Of a stretch of DNA of 64,000 nucleotides, positions 28,856 through 37,315 are shown one piece after another. A program made the position numbers and the translations under genes. This DNA is from Butyricicoccus pullicaecorum (lineage in GTDB: Bacteria; Bacillota; Clostridia; Oscillospirales; Butyricicoccaceae): assembly GCA_018366035.1 (NCBI GenBank), contig JAGZIW010000002.1:221724-285723 (forward strand). Direction: 5' to 3'. The notes beneath the pieces are model-generated. The model made no database searches, was not told where the DNA came from, and worked only from the letters and a program-made list of their open reading frames with translations. Numbering within the stretch: position 1 is the first letter of the stretch; each line of letters starts with the position of its first letter.

Positions 28856-29941
28856 TTATATACTGGCATCTTGTGCCACTGCATATAGGTTTACCTCCCA
28901 AGCCGGCACATAAGGATGATGCCGCAAATAAAGCTTATAGGCCGGACACAGGGCTTTGAGCAGTCTAGGCAAATCGAACAGATCTTCATTGCGGTGATAG
29001 CAGGCGACATTGAGCCGCGGGCGAAAACGCCGAATCGTTTCCTGTGCGCCCAAAAGCGCCTGATGCTCTGCCCCCTCGACGTCCAGCTTGAGCAGCGTAC
29101 ACGGCGCACCCTCCAGCACACTGTCCACCGCACGCATTTGTGTCAGAACTCCATGACCAGACAATGCCGAGTTTCGTCCAGCCTTTGCTGCAAATGTCAA
29201 TGCCGTATCCTCACACCAACTGCCCGCCTGCACAAGCTGCACCCGCGCAGCATCTAACTGTTCTTCTGCATATTTGCTAAGCTTTCGGAAATTCCGGCGG
29301 TCTGGCTCTAACGCCGTAATAGAAGCATACGCTCCGCCTGTATAAGAGAGCAGTTCCCGAATCGTATCTCCATTATAGGCGCCAAGATCTACAAAATGCT
29401 CCTGTGTGTGTGGCTTGAGCACAGAGGAGAATACTTCCTGTTTGTCGGTCTCACAGCGCCGCAAATAATCAATTTTACCACTGATTTTAAAGTTTACGAT
29501 GTCCGAAAACACCTGTCTTGCGGTTTCATCTGCCATATATCCATAAGCCTCTTGAAGTTCCGCTGCATGCTGCTCCACAAATTTCATATCAAACAGTCCG
29601 TCCCCAGCTACCGGTACATCGGGTGCAACCAAATCATACTGTGCGTTCAGCTCGTAAAAACGCGCAAGCAGTTCTGGGCGCTGGCTGGCAAAGCTCAATA
29701 CAATCACGATATCGTGACCAAATTCTTCTAGGATTTGAGGTAGTGTTCTGACCGGAAATCCGGCAAAGCTGTGTCCTCTTACAAACCCATCACTGGCAAA
29801 CACGCCAGCTGCCTGAATCCCCTTTTGGGCAAATACCCGCAGGATCTTATCCGCACCATCTCCCATGCCATACAGTACAATAGGGCGGGTTTCCCGCTGT
29901 AAGCGTTCCCAAACGCTTTCTGTTTCGTGTAAAAATTTCAT
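28856..29941 (-). CDS. FkbM family SAM-dependent methyltransferase
   Basis: 361 residues. The C-terminal half has the FkbM pattern FVDLGAYNGDTIRELL (SAM motif I near residue 181), ALEPDRRNFRKL and LLKLDVEGAEHQALLGA. The N-terminal 130 residues form a separate domain with a dinucleotide-like GMGDGADKILRVFAQKGI. FkbM enzymes O-methylate sugars or secondary metabolites. It is divergent from the coupled Ser-rich protein/glycosyltransferase pair, which suggests a glycan role, but that is inference. AAAGGAAATCAAA precedes the ATG. Confidence 0.82.
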   Translation of the reverse strand: MKFLHETESVWERLQRETRPIVLYGMGDGADKILRVFAQKGIQAAGVFASDGFVRGHSFAGFPVRTLPQILEEFGHDIVIVLSFASQRPELLARFYELNAQYDLVAPDVPVAGDGLFDMKFVEQHAAELQEAYGYMADETARQVFSDIVNFKISGKIDYLRRCETDKQEVFSSVLKPHTQEHFVDLGAYNGDTIRELLSYTGGAYASITALEPDRRNFRKLSKYAEEQLDAARVQLVQAGSWCEDTALTFAAKAGRNSALSGHGVLTQMRAVDSVLEGAPCTLLKLDVEGAEHQALLGAQETIRRFRPRLNVACYHRNEDLFDLPRLLKALCPAYKLYLRHHPYVPAWEVNLYAVAQDASI

Positions 29942-30024
29942 TTTGATTTCCTTTATTTTATTTTTATTTTATATTATACATGACAAGCGAGACAATGAAA
30001 AGCCTTGTGCTGCACACAAAATAG

Positions 30025-30053
30025 TTGCGATACCCCATTTATTCTTCTATAAT
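30025..30053 (+). promoter_or_regulatory. Promoter of the Ser-rich protein/glycosyltransferase pair
   Basis: TTGCGA (30025-30030), 17-bp spacer, TATAAT (30048-30053), 30 bp upstream of the ATG at 30083. Confidence 0.65.
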
Positions 30054-30082
30054 AGAAATGAGATTGCAAGGAGGGCACACTT

Positions 30083-30553
30083 ATGTCCAACACAAAGAAA
30101 AACCGTATTTTACAGCTTGACCCAGTGCATTTCCGCGAATTAGATGGTGTTGTGTTCGATTTAGAAAGCTTTGCACGGCATTGTGCACCACATTCTGCAC
30201 CAACAGCCCTATCACCTTGTGCACAAGCTCCCATTACCGCAACGCAGCCTGTTTATGAGATGCAGCCTTCCAATCCAGAGCCATCAAAGCCGCAGGCAGT
30301 ATTTGCATATGAACCGGTGCACATTGGCTGGTATCCGATTACAATAAAAAGCGCCCCTTATCCCATTATGGCAGACGCCAATATGGTCTTTGGCTCATCA
30401 GGCAGTGCTTCCTCTTATCTGACCTCATTTTTGACCTCATGGCAAACCAGTTGGGGCTCTTATCTATCCTCCGGCTCTTTTTATAGCACCTTTTATGGTT
30501 CATTCTCCGGTGTTCAATCAGGCATCGGCGGATACGGTCTGGAGCTGATCTGA
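30083..30553 (+). CDS. Ser/aromatic-rich protein of unknown function
   Basis: 156 residues, AAGGAGGG ribosome-binding site. The N-terminus (1-30) is charged, and residues 36-72 are Pro/Ala-rich with many Ser/Thr. The tail from residue 104 is Ser/Gly/aromatic-rich and contains four tandem tetrapeptides of the form (S/T)-S-aromatic-x (SSYL, TSFL, TSWQ, TSWG; residues 110-125), then SGSFYSTFYGSFSG. There is no signal peptide. The stop overlaps the next gene's start (TGATG), so the two are made together. I do not recognise the family. A substrate of the adjacent glycosyltransferase is a reasonable guess. Confidence 0.75.
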   Translation: MSNTKKNRILQLDPVHFRELDGVVFDLESFARHCAPHSAPTALSPCAQAPITATQPVYEMQPSNPEPSKPQAVFAYEPVHIGWYPITIKSAPYPIMADANMVFGSSGSASSYLTSFLTSWQTSWGSYLSSGSFYSTFYGSFSGVQSGIGGYGLELI

Positions 30554-31422
30554 TGATACGTGCATTCCACACAAACTGGACAAGCCCTTACTTTGCAAGA
30601 CAGGGAAACCAACATACTGCGTATACCTTAGATGCCGCCGAACTTCTGACCACCGCGTTGTCCGCACTCATGTGGCAGAGAGAAAATGGCCCGATTTCCA
30701 TGCTGTGTGATCAGGTGGCTGCGGCATATTATCATTTACACGGGCTTGATTTTCTATGGAACGGCGGGATTCATACTGTTTTGGACAAAATGAACCCAAC
30801 CATTGACCCCATTTGTTTTTGGGCAGCAGGCAAACTCTATGCCCTGCGCACATTCGGTACTCCCTGTGTCATGCTGGACACCGACTTTATCGTATGGCAT
30901 GATTTATCCGCACGACTCACACCACATAAGCTGGCCGTCGTCCATCGTGAAGATATCATGCCAGATATTTATCCAGATGCCAGCGCCCTGCACACGCATC
31001 GCCCATTTGATTTTTCGGCACTTGACTGGACTGTCTTCCCCACAAACACGGCTCTTTCATGGTTTGCAGATGCAGATTTTACGAATGATTATACCCAAAC
31101 GGCATTGGACTTCATGTGTGCCGCCTCTCCTGCCGACCATCATTTGACCTACATGGTTTTTGCGGAGCAGCGACTGCTTCCCATGCTCGCAAAACAGCAT
31201 GGGTTATCCATCTGTTCTCTCATGGAGCTTCCGGAGCTTTTCTATTCCGGTCAAGACTGGTTTACACATATTTGGGGCTTCAAACAGCAAATGCGGCAAG
31301 ATAAACACATTTATCAGGACTTTTGCACACGCTGTGCAAAACGTCTGCAAAAAGATTTTCCGTCAGCCGCACATAAGCTTTGCAAACTTTCCCAATTGTC
31401 CTGTTATTTTAATGCCGTGTAA
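30553..31422 (+). CDS. Putative GT-A-type glycosyltransferase
   Basis: 289 residues. A DTD motif in CVMLDTDFIVWHDL (near residue 113) follows a hydrophobic strand and resembles the metal-binding DxD of GT-A glycosyltransferases that share the WxxxK/YAL arrangement (FWAAGKLYALRTFGTP). No membrane segment. The start is coupled to the stop of the Ser-rich protein gene. The donor sugar and acceptor cannot be told. The family assignment is tentative, as it rests on one motif and secondary-structure feel. Confidence 0.6.
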   Translation: MIRAFHTNWTSPYFARQGNQHTAYTLDAAELLTTALSALMWQRENGPISMLCDQVAAAYYHLHGLDFLWNGGIHTVLDKMNPTIDPICFWAAGKLYALRTFGTPCVMLDTDFIVWHDLSARLTPHKLAVVHREDIMPDIYPDASALHTHRPFDFSALDWTVFPTNTALSWFADADFTNDYTQTALDFMCAASPADHHLTYMVFAEQRLLPMLAKQHGLSICSLMELPELFYSGQDWFTHIWGFKQQMRQDKHIYQDFCTRCAKRLQKDFPSAAHKLCKLSQLSCYFNAV

Positions 31423-31423
31423 C

Positions 31424-31454
31424 ACAAAAAAGCAGCGTTTTCGCTGCTTTTTTG
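31424..31454 (+). terminator. Terminator after the glycosyltransferase gene
   Basis: AAAAAAGCAGCG / CGCTGCTTTTTT hairpin two bases after the stop codon. The rest of 31455-31691 holds no convincing gene. Confidence 0.9.
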
Positions 31455-31691
31455 TCGTTTGTGTTCCATAACAGATTGTATCCCTGTGTTCCGTACCACA
31501 GACATACGTTCTGTCCAGCTTGCATTTCCGTGGCGCAAGCCAGTGCGGTCTGCCATTTCCGTGTTGACAGACCATTTTGCTTTTTTCGTGCTACCAAGAA
31601 TGGAGGTTGGGACTGCTGGTATGTGGGCAGACAGCCCCAAATTAAGATGAGAAGTTTTTATATGTGGAATCCGTATCAAACGGGTATTCCC

Positions 31692-32123
31692 TTACGCCTT
31701 TGCGAGTGACTCGCCCAATGCACGGCAAGCTGTCAATGCATCATCATCAGGGGTTTCATGTACCATCAGCCCCTCTTCATTGAGCAGGATTGCGCCAGTG
31801 CTGTCTGCACGTGCTACCCAATCGCGCATCCACTGTCCATCGCCCCAGCCATAGGAGCCGAACAGTGCAACACGCTTGCCGCCCAGCTTGCTTTCTAGCT
31901 CAGTAAAAAATGGTTCAAATTCGGCTTCTTCCAACACTTCAGCCCCCATTGCCGGACAGCCCAGTGCGATACGGTCATATCCCGCCGCCTCCTGTACAGA
32001 GATTTCGGAAACGCTCCGCAAAACCGGTTCTGCTCCTGCGTTCTTGATGCCTTCGCAGATTGCATTTGCCATCTGCTCGGTATTGCCCGTTTGGGTCCAG
32101 TAAATAACAGCGATCTGATTCAT
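31692..32123 (-). CDS. Flavodoxin
   Basis: 143-residue FMN-binding electron carrier. The phosphate-binding loop TQTGNTEQMA is at residues 10-19, then FGSYGWGDGQWM near 85. Start ATG 32123 after AAAGGAG. Second gene of an operon with DUF3793 behind a likely metal-responsive promoter. Flavodoxin replacing ferredoxin under iron limitation is established biology and fits this context. Confidence 0.92.
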   Translation of the reverse strand: MNQIAVIYWTQTGNTEQMANAICEGIKNAGAEPVLRSVSEISVQEAAGYDRIALGCPAMGAEVLEEAEFEPFFTELESKLGGKRVALFGSYGWGDGQWMRDWVARADSTGAILLNEEGLMVHETPDDDALTACRALGESLAKA

Positions 32124-32165
32124 ATTTGTTGTTCTCCTTTGCAATTTGAATGGGAATATCAATTT

Positions 32166-32723
32166 TTATGCAGCAAACAATTCTAAAATTGTCATACCAC
32201 GTTCTACATAACCACGTGCTGTGTCACGGCATTGGTCGAATTGGCGGAACAAGCGTCTTGCCGCCTGTACATCACCATATACCTTCCAGTATCCGCTCAG
32301 CTTGCAGTCCTTTCCCTGCTGCTCAATAAAACCATACACATCTTCAATCGGATACCCAAGAAACACACCAATTTCATGGGGAAATCCATTCTGATTGCTG
32401 GTTCGTTCGCTTAGGTGGTCAATCAGTGCGTCCAGCCCTTTATACATTGGATAATGATACCTTCGCAGCAGTTCTCGTACCTGTACGCTTTCCAAATCTT
32501 TTAACAAACGCTCGGGTCGATATATGAGCAGCAAAAAACGATAATCACAGCTGCATAAAATCCGAAAGCATACACCACGCGCTGCAAATGCCTGCTGATA
32601 AACTGTAAGCATCTCCGGCAGATTGGGATACCATTCTTTTCTGCAAGAAATGAGGTTTGCCGTTTTCAAACCAGCCAGCACAGGTGCGCTGTGTTCAGCC
32701 AGCAGCAAATCAAACGAATACAT
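32166..32723 (-). CDS. DUF3793 family protein
   Basis: 185 residues with the DUF3793 pattern (CSCDYRFLLLIYRPERL, FPHEIGVFLGYPIEDVYGFI, KLSGYWKVYGDVQAA). The family is often found with flavodoxins and ferrous-iron transport genes in Clostridia, and its biochemical role is unknown. AGGAGG precedes the ATG at 32723. The gene has a leader of about 160 nt. Confidence 0.85.
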   Translation of the reverse strand: MYSFDLLLAEHSAPVLAGLKTANLISCRKEWYPNLPEMLTVYQQAFAARGVCFRILCSCDYRFLLLIYRPERLLKDLESVQVRELLRRYHYPMYKGLDALIDHLSERTSNQNGFPHEIGVFLGYPIEDVYGFIEQQGKDCKLSGYWKVYGDVQAARRLFRQFDQCRDTARGYVERGMTILELFAA

Positions 32724-32742
32724 CGTATGTCCTCCTATTTAA

Positions 32743-32758
32743 GTTAGTTATAACTAAC
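32743..32758. promoter_or_regulatory. GTTAG-N6-CTAAC box 1
   Basis: Part of a perfect 20-bp palindrome at 32741-32760, located in the leader just upstream of the DUF3793 ribosome-binding site. One of three boxes with the same arms. Confidence 0.7.
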
Positions 32759-32863
32759 TTCATATTAAAAAAAATTTCTTATTCCCTGTCAGTGGACGAT
32801 ACTGCGGATACCGTCCACTCGGGAATGATTCGAGAATTAGAGAAAGAAATGAACCCTATGAGT

Positions 32864-32879
32864 GTTAGCCAAAACTAAC
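32864..32879. promoter_or_regulatory. GTTAG-N6-CTAAC box 2
   Basis: Arms GTTAG and CTAAC around CCAAAA. It overlaps the expected transcription start of the operon promoter and lies 28 bp from box 3. Confidence 0.72.
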
Positions 32880-32889
32880 CTCTGGATAT

Positions 32890-32918
32890 ATGTTAGCATA
32901 CACTAACTCAATTGTCAA
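32890..32918 (-). promoter_or_regulatory. Promoter of the DUF3793-flavodoxin operon with operator box 3
   Basis: Minus strand TTGACA (32918-32913), 17-bp spacer, TAACAT (32895-32890). Box 3 (GTTAG-catACA-CTAAC, 32892-32907) covers the -10 and half of the spacer, a classic repressor position. The arms resemble DtxR-family sites (TTAG...CTAA), so an iron or manganese repressor is the likely regulator. Confidence 0.75.
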
Positions 32919-33039
32919 CGTTTTTCTGAAAAAATTTTTCTATCCCTGAACCAATCGAATCCATAGAGTATTATAGATTTATTAGGGTGCCGCAGCGCGG
33001 AAAGGTATCCATTTCTGATTTCTCTTGTGAATACATATT

Positions 33040-33071
33040 AAAAGGACTTCAGAATTTTCCGAAGTCCTTTT
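33040..33071 (-). terminator. Terminator of tRNA-Ser
   Basis: Hairpin AAAGGACTTC / GAAGTCCTTT followed by T on the minus strand, five bases after the tRNA CCA end. Confidence 0.85.
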
Positions 33072-33075
33072 ATCT

Positions 33076-33166
33076 TGGCGGAGAAGGTGGGATTCGAACC
33101 CACGTGACGTGTTACCGCCAACTCGATTTCGAGTCGAGCTCGTTATGACCACTTCGATACTTCTCC
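33076..33166 (-). tRNA. tRNA-Ser(CGA)
   Basis: 91-nt class II tRNA with encoded CCA. Acceptor GGAGAAG, anticodon loop CTCGAAA giving CGA, long variable arm TGGCGGTAACACGTCA, T-loop GTTCGAATC. Confidence 0.93.
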
Positions 33167-33195
33167 ATATCAAAGCTGCTTTTTACAGCTTTTTT

Positions 33196-33224
33196 ATTTT
33201 ACCATAGAATTGAATAACTGACAA
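33196..33224 (-). promoter_or_regulatory. Promoter of tRNA-Ser
   Basis: Minus strand TTGTCA (33224-33219), 17-bp spacer, TAAAAT (33201-33196). Confidence 0.65.
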
Positions 33225-33289
33225 GCCCTTTATCCATCTTTTTCATTATAACATCATATTGCGCGAAAATAGGTTTGCTATGTTATTAG

Positions 33290-33844
33290 CTATTCCTTCC
33301 ACAGAAAGACAGGGATTGGTGGATCCCCTGTTCGATTTGCCCAATCCCCCACCAAAACAGAATATTTTCTGTCATCTATCGTCCGAAGATACTGCAATAT
33401 GGCATCTCGCTCGGCATATCCATTTGCGCCGCCATAATAAATAGATAAGCTCATAATCCCACCTGATTTCAGCAGCCGCAGTCCAGCCGCAATCGCTTTG
33501 ATTGAGCTTTGCTCGGTTGTAAAGATATCCGGATCCCCGCCCGGCAGCCGACCAAAGTTGAACACAATACAGTCCACACTTTCCGGTGCGGCATACCGCT
33601 CCATATTGGCATGACTGTCCAAGATCACCTGTGCATGCAAATTTTGTGCATGGAGCAATTGCTCGGTCTGTGCAACCGCACTTTGCTGGATATCGAACGC
33701 CAATACGTTTCCTGATGTCCCAACCAAACTGCACAGCAGCGCAGTATCGCGTCCTCTGCCAGCTGTTGCATCAATACAAAAATCCCCCTGTTTGACATAG
33801 CGCCTTATAAAATCATGTGCAAATGACAATGTATTATAACTCAT
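33290..33844 (-). CDS. mnmM: MnmM/YtqB family tRNA methyltransferase
   Basis: 184 residues of the PF06962-type class I methyltransferases: DATAGRGRDTALL (SAM motif I near residue 25), FDIQQSAV, VDCIVFNFGRLPGGD near 90, YYGGANGYAE and WANRTGDPP near the end. B. subtilis YtqB was reported to methylate 5-aminomethyl-2-thiouridine at tRNA position 34 (MnmM). I assign the same role by family. AGAGGGAGAG precedes the ATG. Confidence 0.82.
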   Translation of the reverse strand: MSYNTLSFAHDFIRRYVKQGDFCIDATAGRGRDTALLCSLVGTSGNVLAFDIQQSAVAQTEQLLHAQNLHAQVILDSHANMERYAAPESVDCIVFNFGRLPGGDPDIFTTEQSSIKAIAAGLRLLKSGGIMSLSIYYGGANGYAERDAILQYLRTIDDRKYSVLVGDWANRTGDPPIPVFLWKE

Positions 33845-33966
33845 CTTATCTCTCCCTCTGTCTGGTCATTGTAGCAGATTTTTACAAGATATGCAAATAA
33901 AACTGGCAGGGGCTTTTACACAGTGCTATAATAAAGAAAACTACTTGCAACAAGGAGGACGTCTTT

Positions 33967-35145
33967 ATGCTCAACCCGTCTGTGCTGGAGCTTGGACAAA
34001 AACGCTCTACCATTCGAGAACTCTTTGCCTTTGGACAGCAGCGCGCCGCTGTCGTGGGCGCTGAAAATATATTTGACTTTTCTATTGGAAACCCAAATGT
34101 TCCTGCACCAGATGCAATCAAACAAACGATTATAGACCTTCTCAATACCCCTATTCAAGCCCATGGCTATACCGCGGCGCAAGGTGCCGATTTTGCGCGA
34201 ACTGCAATCGCAGATGACCTGAACCGACGTTTTGGAACGCACTATGGCGCACAAAATCTATATCTGACGGTTGGCGCAGCAGCAGCATTATCCATTTGTT
34301 TCAAAACCTTAACGACCTCCTCTGAAGATGAATTTATTGTACTTGCACCTTATTTTCCGGAATATCTCGTGTTTATTGAGCATGGTGCCGGTGCCAAAGC
34401 CGTAATTGTTCCCGCTCGCACGACTGATTTTCAAATCGACTTTGAAGCGCTGTCACAGTGTATCAGCACGCACACACGTGCCATCGTTGTAAACTCTCCG
34501 AATAATCCGTCCGGCGCGGTTTATTCACCGGATACCATTCGGCATCTTGCCGCACTGCTCAAGCAAAAGTCTGATGATATCGGGCACCCTATTTTTATCA
34601 TTTCAGATGAGCCTTACAGGGAACTGATCTATGATGCAGCAACCGAGGTTCCCTTTCTTCCGCATTATTATGATAATACCCTTGTATGCTACTCCTACTC
34701 AAAATCCCTATCCTTGCCCGGCGAACGCATCGGCTATGTGCTCATACCAGATACCGTACCCGACTTTGAGCAAACCTATGCTGCGATCTGTGGTGCAGGG
34801 CGTGTTCTGGGGTATGTCAATGCACCGAGCCTGTTTCAGCATGTTGTGGCACAGTGCAGTGGCCTGACTGCTGATTTATCCATTTATGCAAAGAATCGAG
34901 ACTTACTCTATGATGCACTAACCGCCTTCGGCTATTCCTGTGTCAAGCCAAAGGGAGCATTTTATATGTTTCCACAGGTTCCTGCTCTCGATGATTATGC
35001 CTTCTGCGAGCGGGCAAAGCAGTTGGATCTATTAGTCGTTCCCGGCACAGATTTCGGAGCCTGTGGACATATCCGAATTTCCTACTGTGTGCAAACCGAG
35101 ACCATTGAGCGTGCACTTCCCCTTTTTGAACAGCTTGCACGATAA
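33967..35145 (+). CDS. Pyridoxal-phosphate aminotransferase, class I/II
   Basis: 392 residues, fold type I. The PLP lysine lies in CYSYSKSLSLPGERIGY (near residue 243), with NSPNNPSGAVYS near 175 and ISDEPYRELIY near 212. The substrate is not clear. The C-terminal RISYC segment fits the family's arginine that binds the substrate carboxylate. AAGGAGG precedes the ATG. Confidence 0.9.
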   Translation: MLNPSVLELGQKRSTIRELFAFGQQRAAVVGAENIFDFSIGNPNVPAPDAIKQTIIDLLNTPIQAHGYTAAQGADFARTAIADDLNRRFGTHYGAQNLYLTVGAAAALSICFKTLTTSSEDEFIVLAPYFPEYLVFIEHGAGAKAVIVPARTTDFQIDFEALSQCISTHTRAIVVNSPNNPSGAVYSPDTIRHLAALLKQKSDDIGHPIFIISDEPYRELIYDAATEVPFLPHYYDNTLVCYSYSKSLSLPGERIGYVLIPDTVPDFEQTYAAICGAGRVLGYVNAPSLFQHVVAQCSGLTADLSIYAKNRDLLYDALTAFGYSCVKPKGAFYMFPQVPALDDYAFCERAKQLDLLVVPGTDFGACGHIRISYCVQTETIERALPLFEQLAR

Positions 35146-35147
35146 GC

Positions 35148-35182
35148 AGCAGGCAGAGGTATCTTTTCCTCTGCCTGTTTTT
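35148..35182 (+). terminator. Terminator after the aminotransferase gene
   Basis: AGGCAGAGG / CCTCTGCCT hairpin followed by GTTTTTC, shared by the convergent ABC permease gene. Confidence 0.85.
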
Positions 35183-35184
35183 CT

Positions 35185-35847
35185 TTACTCGATTTCTTTT
35201 TTATTTTGAATAAAAATAGAGATTTGAATAGACACTGCAAGAAAAACCAATGTCAAAAGCATAAGTACCCACAGCTCGGGTTCTATTCGGTTGAACATCT
35301 CATTATAAATATGTTCCAAAAATCGTTCTGTGCCACGTGAGATAAAATCAGAACGTAAGGTCAGCAGCGGAACGCCCATACAAACCATCAAAACGATTCC
35401 CATACACACAAAACGACCTTTTTCCACCCCTAGCCACAGTAAAAACGGTATTTGCAGCGCTGTTATAAAGCTTCCCAGCACGGTAATTAAAATGATATCC
35501 TGTGCTGTTACACCAGATATCAGCCCCTCGCCGCCAGCGCCAAGCGCCAATGCAGCAAAAGCGGGAAGCATAGCAGAAAGCAAAGCAATCATTGCCAACA
35601 AATATTTGCTCAGTACCATATCAAACGATGAAACCGGCATACAGGCTGCTATGCGCTCCCAATGACACTGTTCGTCTACTGTTAGAGAATTGATTGGAAG
35701 CATAATGCAAATGACAAGGGCAAGTGTTACGAACACACCGCCATCTCCCACATAAATACCGAAAGCTGTATAGGCAAGCAGAAAAATCCCATAGGTTATC
35801 AGTGTCTTTTTCATGCTCAGCAAATCCTTTAAGAGCAGCGCAAGCAT
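35185..35847 (-). CDS. ABC-2 type transporter permease
   Basis: 220 residues with about six predicted membrane segments, an ABC-2 permease of the YtrC/D type. Third gene of the GntR-ATPase-permease operon, 3 bp after the ATPase stop. The substrate is unknown. Confidence 0.82.
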   Translation of the reverse strand: MLALLLKDLLSMKKTLITYGIFLLAYTAFGIYVGDGGVFVTLALVICIMLPINSLTVDEQCHWERIAACMPVSSFDMVLSKYLLAMIALLSAMLPAFAALALGAGGEGLISGVTAQDIILITVLGSFITALQIPFLLWLGVEKGRFVCMGIVLMVCMGVPLLTLRSDFISRGTERFLEHIYNEMFNRIEPELWVLMLLTLVFLAVSIQISIFIQNKKEIE

Positions 35848-35850
35848 CTG

Positions 35851-36681
35851 TCATTCCTCCTTTGCTGTAAAAAGCAGCAGCGTATCAAGTGTAATCGGGT
35901 CTACGGGGAGATCCAGCGGGATTTTGTTTCGCTCTACCAAAGCCTGTATGCCGAATTGGCTGCGCCGCACACTCCGTACGGCCTCCGGCTCTAGTGTCTC
36001 TAATATACTTTGTTCGCATTGAAGTACACCATACCGCGAAAGCAATACATCTTTTTCTTCATGAAAGTATACTTTTCCCTTGTGAATCAAGGTAATATAA
36101 TCACATATTTTTTCCAAATCGCTTGTAATATGGGAGGACATCAAAATCGAATGTTGTTCATTCTGCATAAAATCATAGAAAATATCCAAAATTTCATCAC
36201 GCACAACGGGATCTAATCCACTGGTTGCCTCGTCCAGCACCAAGAGGCGGCTGTCATGGGATAACGCCATTGCAATACTAAGCTTCATACGCATGCCTCG
36301 CGAATAGTCCTTAATCATCTTTTTCGGCGGCAAATCAAAGCGTTTGAGATAACCTTCATAGGCAGGCTCCGACCATGTTTTATAAGATGCACGCATAACC
36401 CTTCCCGCATCTCTTGCAGACAGCGTTGCCGGAAAGCAATTTTCATCAAACACGACTCCAATGTGCTCATAGTCCAATGCCCCTTGCTTTCCCAATACTG
36501 TAATCTGTCCGTCATCTGGTTGTATCATTCCCAAAATCAGACGAATTGTTGTCGATTTTCCTGCACCGTTTTCACCAATAAGCCCTACAACACTTCCCAT
36601 TGGCACATTGAATGTAACCGAGTCCAACAGAAAAGATGGATATTCTTTTGATACATTTTGCAAGGTGACTGCATTCATCAT
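35851..36681 (-). CDS. ABC transporter ATP-binding protein
   Basis: 276 residues: Walker A GENGAGKST near residue 38, signature YSRGMRMKLSIAMA near 126, Walker B LLVLDEATSGLDP near 149. The start directly follows the GntR stop (TGA-ATG). Works with the permease downstream. Confidence 0.92.
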   Translation of the reverse strand: MMNAVTLQNVSKEYPSFLLDSVTFNVPMGSVVGLIGENGAGKSTTIRLILGMIQPDDGQITVLGKQGALDYEHIGVVFDENCFPATLSARDAGRVMRASYKTWSEPAYEGYLKRFDLPPKKMIKDYSRGMRMKLSIAMALSHDSRLLVLDEATSGLDPVVRDEILDIFYDFMQNEQHSILMSSHITSDLEKICDYITLIHKGKVYFHEEKDVLLSRYGVLQCEQSILETLEPEAVRSVRRSQFGIQALVERNKIPLDLPVDPITLDTLLLFTAKEE

Positions 36682-37056
36682 TCATTCTCCTTTCGCAAGT
36701 AAGTTCAGCATTTCATGCAGCTCGTCCACAGATATCCCCGCCTGTTCTGCGAGGGTCAGACAGCAATTCAAGTGATTTTCAATTTGTTTCAAATTTTCTT
36801 CTTGAATCAGTTCAATATTTGCTTGTGCCACAAAGCAGCCTTTTCCCGGCACAGTTTCGACAAAGCCTTCCCGTTCCAACTCATCATACGCGCGCTTTGT
36901 CGTGATCACACTGATACGCAAATCCTTTGCCAACACACGCATAGATGGCAGCATATCTCCTGCTCGCAGCTCACCGGATAAAATAAGTGCCTTGATTTGT
37001 GCCGTAATTTGATCATACAGCGGCTGCCCAGACGTGTTTCGAATAATCAGATTCAC
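36682..37056 (-). CDS. GntR family regulator, YtrA type
   Basis: 124 residues: a winged helix (PLYDQITAQIKALILSGELRAGDMLPS, then LAKDLRISVITTKRAYDELEREGF) and a short C-terminal tail as in YtrA proteins. GTG at 37056 follows AGAGGAGGGGAGTC. It probably represses its own operon through the inverted repeat over its promoter. Confidence 0.9.
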   Translation of the reverse strand: MNLIIRNTSGQPLYDQITAQIKALILSGELRAGDMLPSMRVLAKDLRISVITTKRAYDELEREGFVETVPGKGCFVAQANIELIQEENLKQIENHLNCCLTLAEQAGISVDELHEMLNLLAKGE

Positions 37057-37090
37057 GACTCCCCTCCTCTCACCTGTTATATTTATATAT

Positions 37091-37132
37091 ACTGTATATA
37101 TACATAATATACAGTTGTGCACAGTTTGTCAA
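37091..37132 (-). promoter_or_regulatory. GntR operon promoter and operator
   Basis: Minus strand TTGACA (37132-37127), 17-bp spacer, TATTAT (37109-37104). A perfect inverted repeat ACTGTATAT-N7-ATATACAGT (37091-37115) covers the -10 and start site, a YtrA-like operator. Confidence 0.8.
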
Positions 37133-37315
37133 GCATTTATAACTGCAAAAAAATAAAAGCTGCCCATAAAAGCGACAGCTTCTGTTCGTGAGATAAAAAT
37201 CCATGTGTTTTTTTGGTGCTCTCAAGTTTTCGCCTGTTCAAGCCTCGAAGTGTTTGTCATGGGACGACCCTAATCCAGAATAGAGTTATTCTATCTCAGA
37301 AAGGGGCGTTTTTTT

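Noticed and set aside
31523..31563. Two copies of CATTTCCGTG as a repeat array
   Set aside because: Only two copies with no regular spacer pattern, so not a CRISPR. No CRISPR array is seen anywhere in the window.
37133..37315. Sigma-E promoter for sigK
   Set aside because: No pair of boxes with correct spacing was found. Only a short AGAATA-GAGT-TATTCT repeat near the start is visible.
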